From NCBI GenBank assembly GCA_947303855.1, contig CAMYZO010000028.1:1-37151 (forward strand): 37,151 nucleotides of DNA, given 5' to 3'. The position numbers were made by a program, and so were the translations under genes. The stretch comes from an uncultured Prevotellaceae bacterium. GTDB lineage: Bacteria; Bacteroidota; Bacteroidia; Bacteroidales; Bacteroidaceae. This document shows, one piece after another, positions 25,883 to 34,140 of the stretch (the stretch's first letter is position 1; each line of letters opens with the position of its first letter). A model generated the notes under the pieces. The model ran no database searches and was not told the DNA's origin. It saw nothing but the letters and a program-made list of their open reading frames with translations.

Positions 25883-28800
25883 TTAGAATGTAATGTTAGT
25901 ACCGAAAGTGAAGGTGCGACTACGTGGGTAGCGGTTGTAGTCCATGCCTGGTGTCAGACCAGTCTGGATGTCCACCTCGGGATCATAGCCCGTGTAACCT
26001 GTGATGATGAAGAGGTTAGAGGCTGAAACATAGAAACGAGCCTTAGAGATACCTGCTTTCTGGGTCAGCTTCTTAGGCAGTGTGTAGCCTATGGTGACGT
26101 CCGAACAGCGCAGGAACGAACCATCCTCAATGAAATAAGAATGGTTGACATTCTTTGTCACGTCGGTAGGATTCCAAAGATCGCGATGCGGGTTGCCCTG
26201 TTTGTAGATAGAAACGGGGTCGGACAGATAATATGCCTTGTAAAGGATGTCGCCTTTCGTACCGGTAATACTTCCGTCGATGTCGTTATACTGCCAGCCG
26301 TCGGCATAATCTGCCAGTACGTTGTAGAACTTCTGCTTGTTGCCGTTCGATGATGACAGAGCATAAGCCGTGGCATTGTTAATATCGAAGTCGAGCATAT
26401 AGGTGAAGTTGGCTGTAAAGTCGAAGTCCTTGTATGAACCGTTCAAGCCAAAACCACCCTGGAATTTCGGGTTGGTGTTACCGATGATGGTACGGTCGTT
26501 CTCAGTGATGCGGCCGTCGCCGTCCAAGTCCTTGAACTTGATTTTACCAGGCTGTGTGGCGATACCAGAGTTGGAAGAACCTGACACATCGTTGATAATG
26601 GTTACATAGCCATCCTCACGCGGAGCACAGTTGGATGATGTGTTGTTGTCGGCAGCTGTCGAACCCCAGGGGATAGCCTGGTAATTCTTCTGCGGGTCGA
26701 AATAGAACTCGTCGAAGGTGTAGAGACCGTCATAGACGAATCCGTAGATCAGACCCACCTCGTCGCCTACGCGCAGCAGGTAGTCGTTATAGCTTGACTT
26801 CCAGCGCTTGCCTTCCTCAAAGCGCTCGGTCTCGGTGCCGTTCAGCTTGTCAATCTTCATCTTGTTGTGACCAAAGGTCAGGCTGCCTGACAGGACATAG
26901 TCCTTACCCTGCAGGATGTCGCCGCTGATAGACAATTCGACACCCTTGTTGGTAACCTGGCCGATATTCTGCATCTGGCTGGTATAGCCAATCTGCAGCA
27001 GGTTCGACTTGTAAAGCAGGTCGCGGGTGGTGTTCCAGTACACCTCAGGTGTTACTGTCAGTCGTCCGTTGAACAGAGAGATGTCGGCTGCCAGGTTACG
27101 GGTGATAGTGGTCTCCCACTTAATCTCCTTGTTAAAGAACTGTGCACCGCTGTTGTTGCCATAGTACTGCTCGCCCATGGTGGTCACCTCGCCAAAGCCG
27201 GGGCCGTCGGTAGAGTTGATGGCATACAGTTCGCGATAGAGGTCGGCATCGATGCGGTTGTTACCGGCCAGACCGATGGCGGCGCGAATTTTCAGGTTGT
27301 TAATCCACTTGATGCCTTTCATGAACGGCTCTTCAGACATAACCCATGCACCCGAAATGGAGGGGAAGTAACCCCACTGATAGCCAGGAGCAAAGCGGGT
27401 AGAGGCGTCAGCACGCATGGTACCCGAAACGAGGTACTTGTGGTTGTAGTTGTAGCTGGCCTGTCCGAAGAACGATGCGGTACGGTCAGGGGTTGAGAGC
27501 GACGAGGTGACCTCGTACGGTGTACCGAAGTTCATGTTGTTCCAAGCCTCGCGGGCAGTGAAGGCTGCGGGGAAGAGGTGGTTGGTCACATTGTTCTTGC
27601 GCACCTGCGACTCATAGATTTCCTGACCCAGCAGGAACGACAGATTGTGTACATCCTTCAATGCCATGTTGTAGGAAGCCGTGTTCGTCCAGACGTAGTT
27701 CAGACGCTTGGTGTTGTTGATCTGTGCAAGCGGCTGGTTCTTATGCACCGTCTGAGAACCTGTGCTGGTGTAGCCACCGTAGAAGCGGCTCTGGTCGGTC
27801 CATTGCAGTCCTAAAGTTGCTTCCGAGCGCAGCTGCAGTCCCTTGATGGGCTTCCACTCCAAAGCAACGGCATTGGTATATGTGTAGCTGTGCTTGATGA
27901 GCTGGTTGATGGCGATGTCGCTCTTCGGGTTGGTATAGTTGAAGAGTTCTTCCTCAGCGGGGTCGGCGTATGCGGGGTCGATATAGCCGAACTCACGCAG
28001 ACCATTGGTGGGACGGTATTTCAGAACGTCGATGATACCGCCGGTACCTACATTCTCACCACCGGCACCCTCGTCACGACGGAACGAGAATTTGGGGTTG
28101 AACTGTATCGAGAAGTTCTTAGTTACCTGGACGTTGGTCTTAAAGTTGATGTTGGTACGACGTACGCCGGAACCAAGGATGATACCCTTGTCCTCACTCT
28201 GAGTCAGTGAGAGGTTGAACTTCACCTTGTCGGAACCGCCACCGATGGTGACGTTGGTTGAGTAGTTCAAAGGAGTCTCGCCCATCACCTCGTCCTGCCA
28301 GTCATGAGAGGGCAGGGTAGAGTACATGTCAAGGTCGTAGGGGTTGCCGAAGTTGGAACGGAAGAACTTACCGTTGCTGGAGCGTGTGCCGTCGCAGGAG
28401 TGCCACTGGTACTGGTAGTTGGCAAACTGCTGGGCATCCATCAGGTCGAGGGTCTTAGAGATGTGGCTGACGTTCAGGTTGCCGTTGAACGTTACCTGCA
28501 CCTTACCTTCCTTGGCCGACTTGGTGGTCACCACCACAACGCCGTTACCACCCTTGGCACCGTAGATAGCGGTCAGAGAGGCATCCTTCAAGACGTCAAT
28601 CGAGGCAATGTCCGAGGGAGGAATATCGTTGATGTTGTCCACCTGGAAGCCGTCGACGATGAACAGCGGGTGGTTCTCCTGTGTCACAGACGTGCCGCCA
28701 CGTACGCGGATGTTAACGTCGGCACCTGGCTGACCGTCAACGGTGGTTACCTGCACACCGGAAATCTTACCTTGAAGGGCTACGGCGGCAGATGTCACCG

Positions 28801-29206
28801 GCACGATTTCCAGTTTGGCACCCGAGATAGAACCTACCGAACCGGTCAGATCCTTACGGGCCTTGCTGGTGTAACCCACGACGACCACCTCCTCAAGGGC
28901 GGCATTGTCGTCCTTCAGTTGTACCTTCATGTTCTGTGATGCTGCCACATCCTGGCTAATCATGCCAATGTAGGAGATGGTGACAGTCTTGCCTTTCTGC
29001 AGCTTTAATGTGAAGTTACCGTCAAAGTCGGTTACTGCTGCATTCTTTGGGTTACCTTTCTCTACGACGGTTGCGCCGATAACGGGTTCGCCGGTAGCGT
29101 CTGTAACCGTACCCTTAGCTGTGGTCTGTGCTGACACATTCCCTGCAACCAAGAGCAGACACAACAAGAGTGTCGTTCGGAAAATACTCTTTAATTTAAC
29201 AGACAT
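25883..29206 (-). CDS. SusC/RagA family TonB-dependent outer membrane protein
   Basis: 1107 aa; carboxypeptidase-like N-terminal domain (GTVTDATGEPVIGATVVEKG), TonB box region, plug (GSVGSISGAKLE...VRGGTSVTQENHPLFIVDGFQVDNINDIPPSDIASIDVLKDASLTAIYGAKGGNGVVVVTTK). Confidence 0.96.
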   Translation of the reverse strand: MSVKLKSIFRTTLLLCLLLVAGNVSAQTTAKGTVTDATGEPVIGATVVEKGNPKNAAVTDFDGNFTLKLQKGKTVTISYIGMISQDVAASQNMKVQLKDDNAALEEVVVVGYTSKARKDLTGSVGSISGAKLEIVPVTSAAVALQGKISGVQVTTVDGQPGADVNIRVRGGTSVTQENHPLFIVDGFQVDNINDIPPSDIASIDVLKDASLTAIYGAKGGNGVVVVTTKSAKEGKVQVTFNGNLNVSHISKTLDLMDAQQFANYQYQWHSCDGTRSSNGKFFRSNFGNPYDLDMYSTLPSHDWQDEVMGETPLNYSTNVTIGGGSDKVKFNLSLTQSEDKGIILGSGVRRTNINFKTNVQVTKNFSIQFNPKFSFRRDEGAGGENVGTGGIIDVLKYRPTNGLREFGYIDPAYADPAEEELFNYTNPKSDIAINQLIKHSYTYTNAVALEWKPIKGLQLRSEATLGLQWTDQSRFYGGYTSTGSQTVHKNQPLAQINNTKRLNYVWTNTASYNMALKDVHNLSFLLGQEIYESQVRKNNVTNHLFPAAFTAREAWNNMNFGTPYEVTSSLSTPDRTASFFGQASYNYNHKYLVSGTMRADASTRFAPGYQWGYFPSISGAWVMSEEPFMKGIKWINNLKIRAAIGLAGNNRIDADLYRELYAINSTDGPGFGEVTTMGEQYYGNNSGAQFFNKEIKWETTITRNLAADISLFNGRLTVTPEVYWNTTRDLLYKSNLLQIGYTSQMQNIGQVTNKGVELSISGDILQGKDYVLSGSLTFGHNKMKIDKLNGTETERFEEGKRWKSSYNDYLLRVGDEVGLIYGFVYDGLYTFDEFYFDPQKNYQAIPWGSTAADNNTSSNCAPREDGYVTIINDVSGSSNSGIATQPGKIKFKDLDGDGRITENDRTIIGNTNPKFQGGFGLNGSYKDFDFTANFTYMLDFDINNATAYALSSSNGNKQKFYNVLADYADGWQYNDIDGSITGTKGDILYKAYYLSDPVSIYKQGNPHRDLWNPTDVTKNVNHSYFIEDGSFLRCSDVTIGYTLPKKLTQKAGISKARFYVSASNLFIITGYTGYDPEVDIQTGLTPGMDYNRYPRSRTFTFGTNITF

Positions 29207-29290
29207 AAATTTGGTTGTTTTAGTGAATTATTTAGAGGTTATTTTGTTTAGTTAGTTTGTACCTTTTGCCTGTTATGGCAATTTGTGGTG

Positions 29291-29298
29291 CAAAGATA
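29291..29298 (-). promoter_or_regulatory. -7 element (TATCTTTG) for susC
   Basis: CAAAGATA on the plus strand, ~85 nt upstream of the susC ATG; no good -33 TTTG at the expected spacing. Confidence 0.6.
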
Positions 29299-29337
29299 CA
29301 AATTAATTTTTAATAATCGTAAGGTAAAATAGTAAAT

Positions 29338-29359
29338 TTTTCGCAAACGATTGCGAAAA
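29338..29359. promoter_or_regulatory. LacI-type palindromic operator candidate upstream of susC
   Basis: TTTTCGCAAACGATTGCGAAAA: 22-bp palindrome with central CG and one mismatched pair. Confidence 0.6.
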
Positions 29360-29364
29360 TCTGT

Positions 29365-29405
29365 AAAAACAAAGCCACGCCGTCATATCCTGACGGCGCG
29401 GCTTT
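29365..29405 (-). terminator. intrinsic terminator downstream of the pectinesterase gene
   Basis: AAAGCCACGCCGTCA-TATCC-TGACGGCGCGGCTTT (one mismatch); T tract follows on the minus strand. Confidence 0.88.
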
Positions 29406-29431
29406 ACTAAGTAGCAGACGCTGTTTTGCGT

Positions 29432-32400
29432 TTACTTCACCACAACCTTGCGGCCGCCTACGATGTAGATGCCACGGGTGGCCTTCTTCACGCGCATACC
29501 TTTTATATTATAGATAGCGTCGTTGGTGATGCTTTCCTGACTTACCTCGCTGATGCCGTCGGTAGTGCCGACAGTGGCAGCCTCGCCCAGACCGCCCATC
29601 TCGTTGGCGGCACGGACGGCCCACGTAGCGGTGGCATCGTCAACGGTGTAGGTAGGCTCGGTTGTGAAGTCCACCACCTTGTTGTCCTTCACCACGGCCC
29701 AGCAGAGAGCGTAGTCGCTGCCGTCCCAGGTCAGGGTGGTGCCGGTGAGCGTCACGTTCTTCGGGGTGGGAGCCTGCTCGGTGAGCAGCGTGGGATCCCA
29801 GTCACCGTACATGCGGTGCAGGTCGCTGTTCTCCAGAGCCTCCTCGGCGGTCAGCACGGGGTTGTTGGGCTTGTCTGCCGGAATGGTGACACCATTTTCT
29901 TTATGCTCGCCGAACATCTTCTTACGTCCGCTCAGATCGATGACGCTGCCTGATGAGGTCATTGAGTTGTACTCAGCGAAGCGTGCAGGCCAGCCGCCGC
30001 TCATCTCGTTCCAGCCGATGGCTGACGGAACGACGTTCATTTTCGTGTCGATGAAGAGGGCAATCGGAGTGCCGCTGCCCCACGGACGACCGAGGGTGTA
30101 GTTGCCGTCAACACCGCTGCCTTCGCCGTTGATGACGCAGTCCTTGTAGATCCAGCCATACTTGGCAGGCTTCGACGGCACGGCAGCATAGCCACCGGCA
30201 ATCTGGCGCAGTTCAACGCCGTTCCAGAAGATGTCGCCCTTACCGCACATGTAGTCGGTACGTCCGCGGACATAGCCGCCTTCGAAGTAGTACAGGCCAT
30301 TGTCGTTGTTCGATGTCCAGGTGTCCTGATAGCCACGCAGGCCGACGTTCTTATAGACGTTCTTCGTGCCACGGTCTTGGATGGCCAGGTCGCGGCCTGT
30401 AGCATCGTCCATACCCGTCTCAACAGTCAGATCCTGCCAGTAGTAGCCCTGACCGCGCAGCTGGAACACGTCACTGTTGCCGATGCCGTCGTACTTCGAG
30501 GTTGTACCATACTGACCGGCGAAGGTGGCGTTCTTGTCGATACCGTTGGTGATGATAACGCCGTCGCGGCTCTCGCCAATCATCGACAGGTTGTCGGTGT
30601 TGATGAAGGTGATGCACTCAGGCACCTCGTAGCCGTTGCAAGTCTTCATGGTCGAAGACAGAGGAATGGTGTAGCTGCCGTTCTTGATGAAGATGCGGTA
30701 GCGGGTGTTCTTGTCGGTACGAGCCTGGGCGGCAGCGATGGCTTTTGTCAGCTCTTCCACTGTCGATACCACTGCATCGTACATGCCCTTCGTCACTGCC
30801 GGACGGTTCATGGTGGTGAACGTCAGGCTAATGGGCTCGGCAATCATGTTGTCAGTCAGGTCGCTCACAGTCTTGGCAGCCAGGACGAAGTTGTACTCTG
30901 TGCTGTATTCCAGTCCCTTGTAGGCGAAGGTGATGGTCTTGCCGCTGACAATGCCAGTAGTGGGATTCTGCGTGACGCTCTTAATCAGGGTGTTGTTGAT
31001 GTAGGCCATGGCGTTGGGAGCCAGTTTCACACGCTCGTTGAAGGTGAGCACAATCTTACCAGAAGCCGATGCACCAGTAGCGCCGTTGGCAGGCACGGTC
31101 GACACAAGCACGGGAGCCTTGCCGTCGTCAACGAGTTTCGGTGTGCCGGTGATGAAGAACATGGCCAGCGTGTTACCGTCGTTGGCTGAAGCAGCACCGT
31201 CCACCTTCGAGGTCTTGTCGGCCTTCATGCGGATGTATAGCTCCTTCTGGTTGTTGGCTGCGGCGGGCAGCTTCTCGCTGAATGTGCCAACCACGCGGGT
31301 GCCCTCCATGGTGACGCTGCCGAACTTCGTCCAGTTTTCGCCGTCGAGTGAGAACTCGGCATCGTAGGTCTGGTAGGCATTGTAGTTATACAGCATCTGG
31401 AACTGCACGTTGATGTCGGTGAAGGCCTCGGCATTGACCTTGGTCTGCCAGTGCCAGTTGCCTACGTCGCCATTGCTTGCGCCAGTGCGCCAGTTGACGG
31501 CAGCGCCCTTGAAGCTCTCATAGCCACCGCCGCCAAGCGTCGACTTGTCGAGCCAGCCCTGTGTCTCGCCGGTAGTTGTGTTCACCAGGTTCAGGGCGTC
31601 GGCATCGTTGTCCTGTGCGGCAAAGTCTGCCTTACGTCCGTTGCCACCTGCCTTGTAGAAGTCCCAGCCGGCGATGATGTCGGCCTGTGCGTAGAGGGCT
31701 GTCAGGTTGATGTCCTCGGTCAAGGACACAATCTTGCTGCTGCCGGTCTCGCCGTCGCTCCAGTTGGTGAAGGTAACAAGGCCCTCATACTGGTTAGCAT
31801 TGAGCTGCACGGCGGTGCCAGCCTCGTACATGTTCTTGCCGTCCACCACAGTGGGCTCGGGGCTGACGGTCACCATGTAGTCGCTCGTGCCGTCAACGGT
31901 CAGCTTCAGCTCGTAGGTCTCCACGGCCTTGAAGTTAGCGGTCAGCGTCTCGTTGCTGTTCACAGTGTACTTGAACTTAGCCTCGGTGGAAACCTCCTGA
32001 CCGGCGGCGTTCGTCCAGTTGACGAAGTCGAAGCCGAAGTTCTCGGTGGCGGTGAGTGTCACCTCACTGCCCTCCTCATACTCGTCAGCCTTCGGGTAGA
32101 CGTTGATGCTGCCGGCAGCCTCAGGAGCAACGGCGGTAGCCAGGGTGTACTTCTCTACTTGAGCAGCAGTACCATTGACAAAGCCCTCGATGATGACATC
32201 GCTGAAGCCGCCTTCTTTGGTATTGCCAACACCAATCGTAGCCGACAGCGTGAGTTCTTTTCCGGAAGCCAGTGCAGCCTGCTGATCAGCAGTAAGCTCT
32301 ATTTCCACGTGGTTAGTCCAGTTGCTGTTTTTGGCGAATTTATCTTTGTTTGCGTCTTGGTTAGCACGAGGAGCAGTGAAGTTACCCAGAGTAACCGCTT

Positions 32401-33955
32401 CGCTATCACCCACCTTCGCGTTGATGGTAACGCCGTTCTCAGCATCGGTGCCGAAACGCTGGATCCACATGCTCACCTTCGTTGGGGTGAATGTCAGTCC
32501 GGCTGCAGGTTTAGCCACCCATTGCATAGCAGTCGTTGAACCAGCAGGCTTGAGTTTAATAAACTTAATGCCATCGGCCAAGTTGTCTGCAGTACGGGTT
32601 GCAGCACCAGTAACAGTGAGGTCGCCAGCATTGACAGCAACGGTAGAGAATGCATCTTTTGGAGCGGCATTGTAGTCGGCAATGGTAGCAGGATCATTGA
32701 AAGGCCACTCAATGGTAGCTGCCACATTATCATAACTTTGGCCGCCGCCCTGGCTCTGTACCACGGGCAGTACCACCTGGATGTAGCGGTAGTAGCTGCC
32801 ATCGCCAATCACAACGTCAACCGTCTCAGCAGCACCGGCAATGGTGTAGCTGATGGTCTTGCCCTGCGTATAGTCTTTCTGTCCGTCGATAGTGGTTGTG
32901 GTGATTTCGCTGTAGGCTTCCATCGAGATGGTGGCACCCTTGCACGAAGGAACGGTGAACTTGGTGCCGCCATTCAGCTGTGCCCAGTCGTTCCAGTTGC
33001 CGTTGGCAAACTTACCGCCGTTGTTGGTGTCGAAGTCGGCCTTCACGTCGATGGTCTTGCCGTTGACGGTGGCCTGGCTCACCCAAATGCCTGTCTTGTT
33101 CTGATAGGCCACAGTGGGAGCACCGTCCTGACGCATGAAGTCGAACTTCACGGTGACAGGCTCCGTACGGTCGGCCAGCTTGACCTCGTTGGCAGTGAAG
33201 ACGGGAGTCAGTGCGACGGTCTCGGCCTCAGGAGCCTTGATGGTCTCGCCGGGAGCGTAGGTGTTTGTACCGTCAGTCCAGCCAGTCAGCGTGTAGCCCT
33301 CTTTGTAAAGGGTAAAGTTCTTCGGTAGGGTGTAGTCCTTACCTATAGCTACCGCCTCTGCTTCGGGAGCAACGCCCTCAGCCTCGCCAGCACTGAACGT
33401 GAACTTCACGTCGTTGGGAATCTGATTGGGGCTGACAGCCTCAACGGCGAAATATGGCGTGTAGCTGCCACCGCTGATGGTCAGCGTGGTAGGCTCGTTC
33501 ACCTTGTAATAAGCAAAGAGGACGTTCTCCGTTGGTTTGGCGTTGCTCCAGCAGGCACCGTTGTTGGTGTTGAACGTAGCAACAGTCTGGCCCTCGGCGT
33601 TCTTCACCGTAACATCGCCGCCCCATGCGCAACTGCCCATAGAGACCTTGACGGTACCCAGCACTTTAACGGTAGCCGAGAAGTTGCTAAGTCCGTGCTG
33701 GTCGCTGTGATACTTGCCAGTGATGACGGCATTGGCTGTGGCATCGTCGGCAGCAACGCGGGCGAATGTGCCGTCCTCGTTCATTTTCAGACCAGCCGAG
33801 GTGACGCTTGACTCCGAGGCTGTAAAGAACGAACCGTTGGTGAAGTCTGCCTTGATGTCGCGGAATCCGTCCTCTGCTTCAGCAGCAACTGTTCCCACAC
33901 CACAGAGCATGACGAGCAAACTCAGTAGTGAGAATCGTAAAAATTTGTAGTTCAT
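29432..33955 (-). CDS. multimodular pectinesterase (CE8) with long N-terminal non-catalytic region and C-terminal tag
   Basis: 1507 aa; CE8 motifs (GYQDTWTSNNDNGLYYFEGGYVRGRTDYMCGKGDIFWNGVEL, YTLGRPWG); Flg_new/InlB-like repeats, SbsA-like Ig domain; ends IYNIKGMRVKKATRGIYIVGGRKVVVK. Confidence 0.88.
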   Translation of the reverse strand: MNYKFLRFSLLSLLVMLCGVGTVAAEAEDGFRDIKADFTNGSFFTASESSVTSAGLKMNEDGTFARVAADDATANAVITGKYHSDQHGLSNFSATVKVLGTVKVSMGSCAWGGDVTVKNAEGQTVATFNTNNGACWSNAKPTENVLFAYYKVNEPTTLTISGGSYTPYFAVEAVSPNQIPNDVKFTFSAGEAEGVAPEAEAVAIGKDYTLPKNFTLYKEGYTLTGWTDGTNTYAPGETIKAPEAETVALTPVFTANEVKLADRTEPVTVKFDFMRQDGAPTVAYQNKTGIWVSQATVNGKTIDVKADFDTNNGGKFANGNWNDWAQLNGGTKFTVPSCKGATISMEAYSEITTTTIDGQKDYTQGKTISYTIAGAAETVDVVIGDGSYYRYIQVVLPVVQSQGGGQSYDNVAATIEWPFNDPATIADYNAAPKDAFSTVAVNAGDLTVTGAATRTADNLADGIKFIKLKPAGSTTAMQWVAKPAAGLTFTPTKVSMWIQRFGTDAENGVTINAKVGDSEAVTLGNFTAPRANQDANKDKFAKNSNWTNHVEIELTADQQAALASGKELTLSATIGVGNTKEGGFSDVIIEGFVNGTAAQVEKYTLATAVAPEAAGSINVYPKADEYEEGSEVTLTATENFGFDFVNWTNAAGQEVSTEAKFKYTVNSNETLTANFKAVETYELKLTVDGTSDYMVTVSPEPTVVDGKNMYEAGTAVQLNANQYEGLVTFTNWSDGETGSSKIVSLTEDINLTALYAQADIIAGWDFYKAGGNGRKADFAAQDNDADALNLVNTTTGETQGWLDKSTLGGGGYESFKGAAVNWRTGASNGDVGNWHWQTKVNAEAFTDINVQFQMLYNYNAYQTYDAEFSLDGENWTKFGSVTMEGTRVVGTFSEKLPAAANNQKELYIRMKADKTSKVDGAASANDGNTLAMFFITGTPKLVDDGKAPVLVSTVPANGATGASASGKIVLTFNERVKLAPNAMAYINNTLIKSVTQNPTTGIVSGKTITFAYKGLEYSTEYNFVLAAKTVSDLTDNMIAEPISLTFTTMNRPAVTKGMYDAVVSTVEELTKAIAAAQARTDKNTRYRIFIKNGSYTIPLSSTMKTCNGYEVPECITFINTDNLSMIGESRDGVIITNGIDKNATFAGQYGTTSKYDGIGNSDVFQLRGQGYYWQDLTVETGMDDATGRDLAIQDRGTKNVYKNVGLRGYQDTWTSNNDNGLYYFEGGYVRGRTDYMCGKGDIFWNGVELRQIAGGYAAVPSKPAKYGWIYKDCVINGEGSGVDGNYTLGRPWGSGTPIALFIDTKMNVVPSAIGWNEMSGGWPARFAEYNSMTSSGSVIDLSGRKKMFGEHKENGVTIPADKPNNPVLTAEEALENSDLHRMYGDWDPTLLTEQAPTPKNVTLTGTTLTWDGSDYALCWAVVKDNKVVDFTTEPTYTVDDATATWAVRAANEMGGLGEAATVGTTDGISEVSQESITNDAIYNIKGMRVKKATRGIYIVGGRKVVVK

Positions 33956-34028
33956 AAACGTTTAGTTTTTAGTTAATATAATGTAAGTAGGTTTCATCAG
34001 GTTTTGTAAGGTTTTGGCAATTCGGCGG

Positions 34029-34060
34029 CAAAGTTACGAAAAAGAATTTGAGTTGCCAAA
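34029..34060 (-). promoter_or_regulatory. promoter for the pectinesterase gene
   Basis: Minus strand: TTTG (34057-34060), 20 nt, TAACTTTG (34029-34036). Confidence 0.65.
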
Positions 34061-34071
34061 TGTTTATGTGA

Positions 34072-34101
34072 CAAAAAATGGGACGGCCTGACAGCCGTCC
34101 C
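34072..34101 (-). terminator. intrinsic terminator downstream of the 34141-35835 gene
   Basis: GGGACGGC-CTGACA-GCCGTCCC perfect stem followed on the minus strand by ATTTTTTG. Confidence 0.9.
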
Positions 34102-34140
34102 AGAGTTGATTGTAACTGTATTGGAAGGGTAAGTAGTTGT

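Noticed and set aside
31451-32539. 362-aa plus-strand ORF opposite the pectinesterase gene
   Set aside because: Antisense to a clearly modular secreted protein; no independent promoter or domain evidence.
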